In this document: piece by piece, positions 33,329-41,289 of the stretch
Layout of the letters: every line of letters starts with the position of its first letter
How positions within the stretch are numbered: the first letter of the stretch is position 1
From: Puia dinghuensis
GTDB lineage: Bacteria; Bacteroidota; Bacteroidia; Chitinophagales; Chitinophagaceae
Assembly (NCBI RefSeq): GCF_014642875.1
Contig: NZ_BMJC01000005.1
Span: forward strand, 248,001-312,000
Reading direction: 5' to 3'
Length of the DNA stretch: 64,000 nt
Position numbers and translations under genes: made by a program
The notes under the pieces: generated by a model
Database searches by the model: none
What the model was told of the DNA's origin: nothing
Seen by the model: only the letters and a program-made list of their open reading frames with translations

Positions 33329-34363
33329 TTGAGAAATTTTGTACGGTATAGCCTTGTTCTCCTTTTCCTTGGCGCCTCTGCCCGGGCGCAGGACATTCAT
33401 TTCTCCCAATTCTATGAAACACCGCTGCTCCGTAATCCTTCTCTTGCAGGCATCTTCACCGGAGACTATCGCATCCAGACCGTTTTTCGCGACCAATGGA
33501 ACAGCTTCGCCGACGCCTATCGCACCGGCTCGCTCAACGCAGAGATGAAATGGCCCGTAGGTCAGCAGGACGATTATTTCACCACCGCTCTCCAGGTGCT
33601 CTACGACAAAGCCGGCACCGCCGCCCTGACGACAACCGAACTGCTCCCGGCCATCAACTACCACAAATCCCTGAGCAATGAAAGACCCATGTACCTCGCC
33701 GTAGGGTTTATGGGCGGACTGGTGGAAAAAACACTCGATCTCTCCAAGGTAACCACCAACAGCCAGTACAACGGCACGGCCTATGACCCCGCCCTCCCCA
33801 ATGGAGAGACCATCCTCTCCCCGAATGTCCACTACCTCGATGGCAGCCTCGGCATCAGCTTCAATACCGCCTTCGGTACCGACAATGAGAATACGATGTA
33901 TTTCGGCTTCGCCTATCATCATCTCAACCGGCCCAAAAATTCCTTTTATAAAAACCCGGCCATCGAACTCGATCCTAAATACGTCTTCTCCTTCGGCCTC
34001 AAAACCGTTGTCAACGACTTCTCCTACTTTACCTTCTACGCCGACTACTCCCACCAGGGCCCCGCGGAAGAAGGCATGGGCGGCGTCCTCTATACGTACA
34101 AAATGGGAAATGACCCCGACAATTATCCTTATGCCATCACCCTGGGCACCTTTGTCCGCTGGAACGATGCCCTCATCCCCGTCGTGAAGCTGGAGATGAA
34201 TTCTTTCAACGTCGGCCTCAGCTACGACGTCAACATATCTCCCCTCAATACGGTAAGCAACAGCCGCGGCGGCTTCGAATTGTCCATTTCCTATTCGGGC
34301 CTGCTAAACAATCGCGACCACGACAGAAGCCGTAACGGAAAATATCACGATCCGAGATTTTAG
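33329..34363 (+). CDS. PorP/SprF family type IX secretion membrane protein
   Basis: About 344 residues. The signal peptide LRNFVRYSLVLLFLGASARAQ is followed by the family opening DIHFSQFYETPLLRNPSLAGIFTGDYRI and a beta-barrel body ending in GFELSISYSG. PorP/SprF proteins sit in the outer membrane and take part in type IX secretion, often anchoring type B substrates. The start is uncertain: a TTG at 33329 begins exactly at the signal peptide, while an ATG at 33272 would add 19 residues and overlap the PKD gene by 26 bases. A second PorP/SprF, likewise just downstream of a PKD/type B protein, is at 57666. Confidence 0.9.
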   Translation: MRNFVRYSLVLLFLGASARAQDIHFSQFYETPLLRNPSLAGIFTGDYRIQTVFRDQWNSFADAYRTGSLNAEMKWPVGQQDDYFTTALQVLYDKAGTAALTTTELLPAINYHKSLSNERPMYLAVGFMGGLVEKTLDLSKVTTNSQYNGTAYDPALPNGETILSPNVHYLDGSLGISFNTAFGTDNENTMYFGFAYHHLNRPKNSFYKNPAIELDPKYVFSFGLKTVVNDFSYFTFYADYSHQGPAEEGMGGVLYTYKMGNDPDNYPYAITLGTFVRWNDALIPVVKLEMNSFNVGLSYDVNISPLNTVSNSRGGFELSISYSGLLNNRDHDRSRNGKYHDPRF

Positions 34364-34390
34364 CCTACATTTATCGCCTAAAATCGAACT

Positions 34391-34870
34391 ATGAGCACTC
34401 CATCCATTCAGGTGGGCCAGCAAGCCCCTGATTTCACTCTCTTCAACTCCGAAAAAGAAAAGGTTACCCTTAGCGACTATAAAGGCAAAAACGTCCTGCT
34501 CCTATTCTTCCCCCAGGCCTTCACCGGAACTTGTACAAAAGAGCTCTGCAACACTCGCGACAACATCGCCCTCTACAACAATGCCAATGCCGTCGTCCTC
34601 GGCATCAGTGTAGACTCCGTCTTTACCCTGGCCAGGTACAAGGATGACCAGCAGCTCAACTTTCCTCTTCTCAGCGATTTCAATAAAACGGTCTCCTCCG
34701 ACTACGGCACCCTCTACGACACCTTCGTATTTGACATGAGAGGCGTCGCCAAAAGATCGGCTTTCGTCCTGGATAAAGCTGGTATCGTCCGCTATGCGGA
34801 AGTCCTGGAAACGGCCAGCGACCTGCCCGATTTCACTGCGATCCAGAAGACCCTCGGCGACCTCAACTAA
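34391..34870 (+). CDS. Peroxiredoxin (AhpC/TSA family)
   Basis: A 159-residue thiol peroxidase reducing hydrogen peroxide and organic peroxides. The active site PxxxTxxC reads PQAFTGTC with peroxidatic Cys48; Cys53 (ELC) is a possible resolving cysteine in the five-residue spacing of the atypical two-Cys BCP group. The arginine in the usual catalytic triad appears within the VRYAEV or LARYKD segments. There is no export signal, so it is cytoplasmic. It is a single gene ended by a terminator; the AhpE group is the alternative subclass. Confidence 0.9.
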   Translation: MSTPSIQVGQQAPDFTLFNSEKEKVTLSDYKGKNVLLLFFPQAFTGTCTKELCNTRDNIALYNNANAVVLGISVDSVFTLARYKDDQQLNFPLLSDFNKTVSSDYGTLYDTFVFDMRGVAKRSAFVLDKAGIVRYAEVLETASDLPDFTAIQKTLGDLN

Positions 34871-34893
34871 GTATAAATCAACTACTTACGAAA

Positions 34894-34920
34894 ATGACCG
34901 GCGCCAGCCGGTCATTTATT
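34894..34920 (+). terminator. Intrinsic terminator of the peroxiredoxin gene
   Basis: ATGACCGGC (34894-34902) pairs with GCCGGTCAT (34907-34915) across the loop GCCA and is followed by TTATTTTGTT-like sequence. Confidence 0.75.
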
Positions 34921-34923
34921 TTG

Positions 34924-34956
34924 TTGCATTATTCTCAGGGCTAATTTGTATCTTTG
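34924..34956 (+). promoter_or_regulatory. Promoter of the small T9SS sorting-domain gene
   Basis: TTG at 34924-34926, 22 bases, TATCTTTG at 34949-34956. The -7 element is a perfect TAnnTTTG match; the spacing is slightly long. The leader to the ATG at 35003 is about 40 nt. Confidence 0.5.
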
Positions 34957-35002
34957 AAAAGATATGACTATTTTGGGTTCACAGGTAAAATTTACCTAAA
35001 GC

Positions 35003-35341
35003 ATGAAGGTTTTTTACATCCTGTTATCCATTATTCTACTGACATCCACCCAGGCTAAAAGCCAGGCAAGGGGCCCGTTGTCCGAACCCGAGCATAAGGT
35101 CATAAAGTTCTATCCTAACCCTGCAGTCTCTTATATAACCTTCGAGCTAACCAAAGAAGCGAACAAGACCTATACGCTGCAGATCTATAGCTTTCTGGGA
35201 AGGAAAGTGAAAGATGTGCCAGATGTGGCCGATAAAAAAACGGTCAACCTGAGCGACCTTACCCGCGGCCTTTATACCTTCCAATTGAAGGATGAAGATG
35301 GGCGGGTCACCGACTCAGGCATCTTTCAGGTCAATAAATAA
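35003..35341 (+). CDS. Minimal T9SS type A sorting-domain protein
   Basis: A 112-residue protein that consists of a signal peptide (MKVFYILLSIILLTSTQAKS), a 12-residue linker, and a full type IX secretion type A C-terminal domain (about 33-112): VIKFYPNPAVSYITFEL, YTLQIYSFLGRKV, LSDLTRGLYTFQLK and the final strand ending FQVNK. Normally this domain ends a large enzyme or adhesin and is cut off at the surface; here there is no cargo. It has its own promoter, so it is not just a gene fragment, although descent from a larger gene that lost its body cannot be excluded. Function is unknown. Confidence 0.82.
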   Translation: MKVFYILLSIILLTSTQAKSQARGPLSEPEHKVIKFYPNPAVSYITFELTKEANKTYTLQIYSFLGRKVKDVPDVADKKTVNLSDLTRGLYTFQLKDEDGRVTDSGIFQVNK

Positions 35342-35462
35342 ATGATAGACACCCTATCATCTTTTCCACCTCACTGTGAAATTCCCGTAGATCCAAATCC
35401 CTGAACGATCTTGATTGTTTAGAGCATCACCCTTTTATTCTATACCCCTAAGCCAGCGTATC

Positions 35463-36500
35463 ATGAAACGTAATTTGCAGCACATCGATGAGATCCGTTT
35501 TCTCGTCATTCACATCGTACTGATCAATCACTGGAACATTAACCTTTACCTGTCCCATGCTCAATACGATCGTAAGATCTTCGATATCTGGTTCGATTTT
35601 ACCTCTCCCTGCCTCGCGATATTATCCGGATATCTCTTTTTCTATAAAACAAAGGATAGCTTCCCCTATTTCAAAAAGCTGAAGAATCGCTTTCACAGCC
35701 TCGTAGTACCCTATCTTTTCTGGTGCCTGTCTTTCTTTGTGGTCTACATCGTGATAAAGGATGTTTATGTCCGCATCTTCCACTCTACCTTCTGGTATGC
35801 CCCGGAAGAATCCCTCTCTTTCAAGAACATGCTCAGCAATTTGCGCAATCCAACCCTATCCAACTTCTGGTACCTCCAGAACCTGATCCTGATACTGCCC
35901 TTCAATTTCTTCATCTATTATTTGTTGAAAAACAGGTGGGTCTATCTCGCCTTCTTCCTCCTGGTACTCTCCTGCTATTCCTTTAACTGGATCGATCTCG
36001 AGTCGTATTTCCATTCCCGCTTCCTCCCCTACTATCTCATGGGCTGCTACTTTGGATACAACGAGAAATATATGCCCCGCGTGCCGATCAGCAAATTAGG
36101 CGCCATCATCCTGATCCCGGTGCTCGTATGGGTGACGTTGTCCAGCTCCTTCTGGAAAGACAATGTATTTCCCTTCCTGGAAATAAAAATGTGTATCGCG
36201 ATGCTCTTCCTGTTCTCTGTCTACAATCTGGTGGATAGTAATCAGAATAGTCTTGCCTTCAAATACCTGGCGAAATACAAGCCCTATTCCTTCTTCCTCT
36301 TCGCCATCAATATGTTCCTATTCACCCTGATACAGCGCGGACTCCTGAAACTGGGTGCGGAAAGATACCTCCACTACGAAGGCTTCCTTTGGCTATTCCT
36401 TGTAGGTTCGTTTCTCGCTGTGATCGTTCTGGCCTTCGGGATTGCGGCCCTGCTGAAGCGGTATAGTCCGAAATTTTTCTATACCATCACCGGCCGGTAG
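35463..36500 (+). CDS. Membrane acyltransferase, family 3
   Basis: A 345-residue inner-membrane protein with about ten hydrophobic helices. The start MKRNLQHIDEIRFLVIHIVLINHW carries the family's conserved N-terminal pattern (R..A..V...H), with His22 in the position of the catalytic His in VLINHW, and FTSPCLAILSGYLFF follows. Family members move acyl groups (acetyl or succinyl) to surface sugars, lipids or peptidoglycan. No glycan gene is adjacent, so the acceptor is unknown. The earlier in-frame ATG (35415) is rejected because the conserved start is at 35463. The C-terminal half has weaker family likeness. Confidence 0.8.
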   Translation: MKRNLQHIDEIRFLVIHIVLINHWNINLYLSHAQYDRKIFDIWFDFTSPCLAILSGYLFFYKTKDSFPYFKKLKNRFHSLVVPYLFWCLSFFVVYIVIKDVYVRIFHSTFWYAPEESLSFKNMLSNLRNPTLSNFWYLQNLILILPFNFFIYYLLKNRWVYLAFFLLVLSCYSFNWIDLESYFHSRFLPYYLMGCYFGYNEKYMPRVPISKLGAIILIPVLVWVTLSSSFWKDNVFPFLEIKMCIAMLFLFSVYNLVDSNQNSLAFKYLAKYKPYSFFLFAINMFLFTLIQRGLLKLGAERYLHYEGFLWLFLVGSFLAVIVLAFGIAALLKRYSPKFFYTITGR

Positions 36501-36504
36501 TCGC

Positions 36505-37677
36505 TTACAGCACCTGTACGATAAGGAATTTCAGGTAATTGGTATTCTCCCACCCGTCGATGATGGGATGGTCGCTCGCCTGCGCCTGGAAGGTTACCTG
36601 GCGTAACCTGCGCCGCGCATCTTTAGCTGCAAGATGGATGGTCTCGAGGAACAACTCCGGCTGCACAAGGTTGGTACAGGAAGACGTCACCAGAAAACCA
36701 CCCTTCTTCACTAATTTCATACCCCGAAGGTTGATTTCCTTATAGCCGGTAATAGCCTTTTGTATCGTCTCCCGGCTCTTGGTGAAGGCAGGCGGGTCGA
36801 GCATCACCACATCATACTGCCGTCCATCCTTGCTCCATTGCTTGAGGGCATCAAATGCATTCACGGCCTCATAACGGCATACCTCGCCAAGGCCATTCAA
36901 CTCCGCATTACGCCGGGCCTGCGCCACGGCATTCTCCGAAATATCGAGTCCCAGTACAGACCTGGCCCCATAAAAACCCGCATGGGTCTCAAAACTCCCC
37001 GTATAACAAAAAGCCCCCAACACATCGCCATCTTTGACGATATGCCGGATAGCGCGGCGGTTATCATGCTGGTCAAGAAAATAGCCCGTCTTCTGACCAT
37101 TCTCCAGGTCTACATGCAATCGCAACCCATTCTCTTGAATAATGATCTGCGTATCAAAAGGCGCAGACAAAAAGCCCTTCTGCTGGGGCAACCCTTCCAA
37201 TTCCCGCACAGGCACATCATTACGTTCATAGATACCCTTTGGCTGGAAGATCCGCTGCAAGGCATCGACGATCGCCGGCTTCCACCGGTCCATCCCCAAC
37301 GCCAGCGTCTGCAATACAAAATAATCGTTGAATTTATCGATGATGAGGGCAGGCAGATAGTCCGCCTCGCCAAACACAAGGCGGCAGTTCTCCGTATAAC
37401 CCAATTTCTGCCGGTAAGTCCAGGCCTCCTTCAGGCGGGAATAAAAAAAGGCATCGTCGATGGTCTCGGCCTTGTCCCGGGTCAACAGTCGCACCGCAAT
37501 CTGGGATTGCAGGTTGATATAGCCCCTTCCCAGCAACTTCTTATCATGTGTATAGACGTCTACAATACTGCCCCCGGCGCTGTCTCCTTCCACCGTCCCC
37601 ACCTCATTACCAAATATCCACGGATGCCCATTCTCCACCCGCCGGCTGATCTTTTTCTTCAAATATACCTTTGTCAT
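36505..37677 (-). CDS. RlmI-like class I SAM-dependent rRNA methyltransferase
   Basis: A 390-residue methyltransferase with an N-terminal PUA RNA-binding domain (TKVYLKKKISRRVENGHPWIFGNEV), an EEHD-like middle domain and a Rossmann SAM domain: DVLGAFCYTGSF near 220, VLGLDIS, LDPPAFTKS near 304-312, and TSSCTNLV near 343. It is related to RlmI, which makes 5-methylcytosine at position 1962 of 23S rRNA; the cysteine in SSCTN fits a catalytic Cys. The start MTKVYLKKK is used rather than an upstream Met. It runs tail to tail with the acyltransferase (4-bp gap). Confidence 0.88.
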   Translation of the reverse strand: MTKVYLKKKISRRVENGHPWIFGNEVGTVEGDSAGGSIVDVYTHDKKLLGRGYINLQSQIAVRLLTRDKAETIDDAFFYSRLKEAWTYRQKLGYTENCRLVFGEADYLPALIIDKFNDYFVLQTLALGMDRWKPAIVDALQRIFQPKGIYERNDVPVRELEGLPQQKGFLSAPFDTQIIIQENGLRLHVDLENGQKTGYFLDQHDNRRAIRHIVKDGDVLGAFCYTGSFETHAGFYGARSVLGLDISENAVAQARRNAELNGLGEVCRYEAVNAFDALKQWSKDGRQYDVVMLDPPAFTKSRETIQKAITGYKEINLRGMKLVKKGGFLVTSSCTNLVQPELFLETIHLAAKDARRRLRQVTFQAQASDHPIIDGWENTNYLKFLIVQVL

Positions 37678-37714
37678 GGCCGCAAAGGTACGACGCGGCG
37701 CGGGCACCAGCAAA

Positions 37715-39178
37715 CTACCACACATACGTCCCCACCGCACCCGCATTCAGGGAGGTAGAGAAGTTCTTTCCATTGAATTGCACGGTAAACGTCTGCGCAG
37801 CAGTGTTATCGTTCAGCACGATCAACACCTTCTTCCCCGCCGGCGTCATAAACGCCACATTCTGCAGGTTGCCGGTGAGATTCGAACTTATCCGGAGAGA
37901 ACCCGGCCGCACAAATTTGGAGGCATGCGCAATGATATAATAGGAAGTATTCCGGCCCACCGATGATCCGTCGATGGTAAACGCGCCCTGGCAAACGGTA
38001 CACCCTCCAACGGTATGTGGCCCATAATTGGGATCGGCCGCCATATTCCACTCGAGCACATTCCGGCTCCAGTTGCGCGAAGCGCCGACAATAAGATTTC
38101 GGATCGCCCAGTCCAGGTCGCTGCCGAAATTACCCGGACCAGCGACATACTGTTCCGTGAAATATACATTCTTGTTCGGGTAGGCATTGTGAACTGTGGA
38201 AAGGGCCGAAATATCTCCCGCATACAGGTGAAAAGCGCTGCCATCCACATATTGCGCCGCATTCGCATCCGCAAGTATCGTCAATGGATAAGAAGCCACA
38301 TCACAGTTGTGATCCCAGATAATGATCTTCGTAGTAATGCCGGCCGCCTTGAATGCCGGCCCCATCCAATCCCGGACAAACCGCTCTTCCGACGTATCCT
38401 GCATCACCATGCTGGGCGTGTTATAAGGGTTCAATGGCTCGTTCTGCGGCGTCACGGCATCGATCGTAATACCATTGGCCTTCATCGCCTGGATATAACG
38501 GACAAAATAGTTAGCATATACTCCGTAATACTGCAACAACAGCGACCCCGCCTTGCTGTTGTTATTGTTCTTCATCCACAGAGGCGCACTCCAGGGGCAG
38601 CCCAGTATCTTGATGGAAGGATTTATGGCCAGAATCTCTTTCAACAACGGCACCAGATACGTTTTGTCATCGGCGAGATCAAAGTTGGCCAGCGTCGTAT
38701 CCGGCTGTGAGGGACTGGCATTGTCATCATAGGAAAAGACCCGCGCACTCATATCGGACGCGCCGATGCTCACCCGAAGATAGCTCACCCCGATGTGCGT
38801 GGTGTCCGTCCCGAAGAGTTCCTGCTCCAACGCCGTCCGTTGCGCCGCCGGCAGGCTATAGATCAGCTGCGCACTTCCCCCCGTCAGGGCATACCCAAAG
38901 CCATCGATGGTCTGATAGGTTTGGGTCGAATCGACGGTGATCACCGGCTCCACGGCAAGACCACTGCCAAAGTTCAAGGCAACGTTCTGTTGCTGGAACA
39001 GCGCGGTCTTGTCGGGATTTGTCAACCAGAACGCCACCTGGGAATTCACCATCGACTTTGTGGTATCCGCTGGCGGCGTCACCGGTGGAGCCGGATTATT
39101 GCTTCTTTTGCTACAGGCGGTGATCCCGCCAAGGTACAGGATAGAAATCCCAAACCATATCTTCGTGATGGTTTTCAT
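37715..39178 (-). CDS. GH30 family glycoside hydrolase lipoprotein
   Basis: A 487-residue lipoprotein (lipobox GITAC, Cys22). The (beta/alpha)8 domain has acid/base Glu247 in TPQNEPLN and nucleophile Glu342 in VYFTEQY, with GFGYALTGGSAQLI and LGCPWSAPLWMK, matching GH30 and most like the beta-1,6-glucanase subgroup; a C-terminal beta-sandwich ends the protein. It probably cleaves beta-1,6-glucan or beta-1,6 branches on a beta-1,3-glucan, at the cell surface or in the periplasm. It is the last gene of the PUL, 9 bases after GH16. A glucosylceramidase or xylanase role is less likely given the neighbour. Confidence 0.87.
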   Translation of the reverse strand: MKTITKIWFGISILYLGGITACSKRSNNPAPPVTPPADTTKSMVNSQVAFWLTNPDKTALFQQQNVALNFGSGLAVEPVITVDSTQTYQTIDGFGYALTGGSAQLIYSLPAAQRTALEQELFGTDTTHIGVSYLRVSIGASDMSARVFSYDDNASPSQPDTTLANFDLADDKTYLVPLLKEILAINPSIKILGCPWSAPLWMKNNNNSKAGSLLLQYYGVYANYFVRYIQAMKANGITIDAVTPQNEPLNPYNTPSMVMQDTSEERFVRDWMGPAFKAAGITTKIIIWDHNCDVASYPLTILADANAAQYVDGSAFHLYAGDISALSTVHNAYPNKNVYFTEQYVAGPGNFGSDLDWAIRNLIVGASRNWSRNVLEWNMAADPNYGPHTVGGCTVCQGAFTIDGSSVGRNTSYYIIAHASKFVRPGSLRISSNLTGNLQNVAFMTPAGKKVLIVLNDNTAAQTFTVQFNGKNFSTSLNAGAVGTYVW

Positions 39179-39187
39179 ATAATGCGT

Positions 39188-40369
39188 TTATTGAAACACT
39201 CGCACATAATCTACATACATCCGCTGGGGGAAATTCGTCGTCCCATCGGGCGATCCTGGCCAGTCGCCACCCACCGCTACATTAAATATAAAGAAAAAGG
39301 GGCTGTTAAAGGGATAGGTTCCGCTCGTAACATTAGCCGAACTTCCATTCACATACACCTGGTCATCCACCAGGAATTGCACGCTGTTGTTCTGCCAGAC
39401 GATGCTAAAGACATGGAATTGCTGGGAGAAATCCTGCCCCGACGGGAGGAAATAATTGTTATTATACGTGCCCTCGCTGCCCCCCGCCTGTTGCCAGTGA
39501 AGCGAACCCGTCACCCGGTTGGGATTACTGCCCACCAATTCCATAATATCCGTCTCACCACAGCCGGGCCAGGGCACACTCGAAATATCGGTACCCAACA
39601 TCCATAAGGCGGGCCACATCCCCTTCGCCACCGGCAGCTTGGCCCGGATATCGATCCGCCCAAATGTAAAAGATCGCTTACCCTGTGTCGTTAGCCGTGC
39701 CGAAGTATAATTGCTACCACTATAGGACTCCTGCCTCGCCTCGATGATCAGATTCCCGGCCGACACAAAAGCATTCTGGGTGCGGTTGGTATAGTTTTCC
39801 AGTTCGTGGTTGCCCCAGCCGTTGCCCCCCTGCTCATAGTTCCAATCCCCCGTATTGAGGGAATTACCATTAAACTCATCGCTCCACACAAGAGTGTATC
39901 CGGGATAGCTCTTGGGAGTTCTGTACCCCGTCGTATCTGTCGGCAAGTACAACAGGTCGGAATTGATGATGGTAGCCGTAGCCTTGGACGTCCCTAGGGT
40001 ACTGTTGACGGGATTGCTCAATTGCATGTAGAAAGTCTGGTCGGCCTGTCTCAGGCTATCGCCGGCGACGGATACGTCGACATACACCTCCGTCTGACCA
40101 GCGGGGATCGTCACCGTCCCCGAAGCCGCCGTGTAATCGGCGCCCGCCTTTGCCGTGCCATCCGCCGTCGTGTAACTGACAGTAACAGCCTGCTGACTGG
40201 CGGTGCTGAGGTCGATATAGAACCGGAATGCCGAAGCCTGTGTCTGCCGGGCCTGCGTCACATCGCTCACCTTCACCGAAGGCTGATTGCCCGTCGTGCT
40301 ACCGCCACCGCTGCTGCCCTTCGAACAGGCTGCCACGCCAAGGACAAGGAATATCCAAAGAAATCTCAT
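39188..40369 (-). CDS. GH16 beta-glucanase lipoprotein with Calx-beta domain
   Basis: A 393-residue lipoprotein (lipobox GVAAC, Cys15) with a Gly/Ser linker, a Calx-beta-like domain (about 30-140; VSYTTADGTAKAGADYTAASGTVTI) and a GH16 jelly-roll (about 155-393). The catalytic motif is GETDIMEL: Glu272, Asp274, Glu277, in the ExDxxE laminarinase arrangement. It likely acts as an endo-beta-1,3-glucanase (laminarinase) on long glucan at the cell surface, giving oligosaccharides for SusC/SusD. It is in the PUL between a PKD lipoprotein and GH30. The exact linkage preference needs assay. Confidence 0.9.
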   Translation of the reverse strand: MRFLWIFLVLGVAACSKGSSGGGSTTGNQPSVKVSDVTQARQTQASAFRFYIDLSTASQQAVTVSYTTADGTAKAGADYTAASGTVTIPAGQTEVYVDVSVAGDSLRQADQTFYMQLSNPVNSTLGTSKATATIINSDLLYLPTDTTGYRTPKSYPGYTLVWSDEFNGNSLNTGDWNYEQGGNGWGNHELENYTNRTQNAFVSAGNLIIEARQESYSGSNYTSARLTTQGKRSFTFGRIDIRAKLPVAKGMWPALWMLGTDISSVPWPGCGETDIMELVGSNPNRVTGSLHWQQAGGSEGTYNNNYFLPSGQDFSQQFHVFSIVWQNNSVQFLVDDQVYVNGSSANVTSGTYPFNSPFFFIFNVAVGGDWPGSPDGTTNFPQRMYVDYVRVFQ

Positions 40370-40370
40370 A

Positions 40371-41219
40371 TTAACGTGAAGGCTTGTTTAATCCAATATT
40401 CGTGAAAGTGACCCCGCCCGTGCCAAGGCTACCGCCTGCACTACCGGCCTTGATCACCAGGTACACCGTTCCGCTTTGGGCAAAAGTGATCTGCCCGCTT
40501 TTGGGGCCGGAACCCGAACAACTCAAAGAATCAATATTTCCGCTAAAAGCGCTCTTACCACACCCCGACCAGGTATTCAGCGACCAAAGCTTGGTATCGG
40601 TATAATCCTTGCCCTGCGTCGGCTGCGTCCATCCGATATAAACCTCCACCCAGGTATTCGTCGCCCCCGCCCCCTGCACATTGGCGTGGAAGGTATAGGG
40701 CTTTCCCGCAATGACAGCCACCGGCTGGTAAACACCGCTATTGGTAAAACCGCTGTTCGGAGGGTTCGACAAATTCAGGCCCGGTGCATTCAGGGTAGTG
40801 GTAGTCACCGGCGCCCCCGTATTCAGCTTCGTCCAGGCCGTATTCGAGGTAAAGGTCGTATCCTGCAGGATATTGATCCCCGGGTCGTTGGCCGCTACCT
40901 GTACGATCTGCGACACCGTATCATACCCGCCTTGACCCAGCACCAGGAGGGTCACGCGGTAATTGCCCGCCTTCGCGTAATACAACGTGTCATTGGCTGT
41001 ACCCTGCGTCCGTTGCGATCCATCACCGGGATCCCAAAACCAGGAAAAAACACCCGACGTCGAAGCCGTCGCGGCAAATAAATTCACCGCCCCGCTGACA
41101 GGCGCAACAGTAAAGCTGGCCTTGGGTAAAGCGCCCAAACTGGCAGAATTTTTATCAGGGGTACAGCCGCTGAACCAGGCCGTCCCAATCAATACAAGAG
41201 AAAAAAGAACAGTTCGCAT
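40371..41219 (-). CDS. PKD-domain lipoprotein, probable surface glycan-binding protein
   Basis: A 282-residue lipoprotein (lipobox FSGC, Cys19) with one PKD domain (about 33-110; FSWFWDPGDGSQRTQG) and a C-terminal beta-sandwich of about 150 residues (ILQDTTFTSNTAWTKLN..., KPYTFHANVQGAG, GTVYLVIKAG) resembling a carbohydrate-binding module. Its position right after susD, where Sus-like systems usually carry a surface glycan-binding protein, suggests that role. No catalytic motif is seen. The gene ends 1 base before the GH16 start. The glycan bound is inferred from the neighbouring enzymes. Confidence 0.75.
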   Translation of the reverse strand: MRTVLFSLVLIGTAWFSGCTPDKNSASLGALPKASFTVAPVSGAVNLFAATASTSGVFSWFWDPGDGSQRTQGTANDTLYYAKAGNYRVTLLVLGQGGYDTVSQIVQVAANDPGINILQDTTFTSNTAWTKLNTGAPVTTTTLNAPGLNLSNPPNSGFTNSGVYQPVAVIAGKPYTFHANVQGAGATNTWVEVYIGWTQPTQGKDYTDTKLWSLNTWSGCGKSAFSGNIDSLSCSGSGPKSGQITFAQSGTVYLVIKAGSAGGSLGTGGVTFTNIGLNKPSR

Positions 41220-41258
41220 ATGGCAAAAATTTACTCTTTGTTTTAATATTCCCGGTCG

Positions 41259-41279
41259 TGAGCCGCCTCCGGCGGCTCA
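41259..41279 (-). promoter_or_regulatory. Intercistronic hairpin after susD
   Basis: TGAGCCGCC (41259-41267) and GGCGGCTCA (41271-41279) form a perfect 9-bp stem with a 3-base loop, within the 70 bp between susD and the PKD lipoprotein gene. With no T-run on the coding strand it is more likely a mRNA-stabilising or partial-termination element that sets susCD apart from the enzymes. Confidence 0.6.
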
Positions 41280-41289
41280 TTCAACACAA

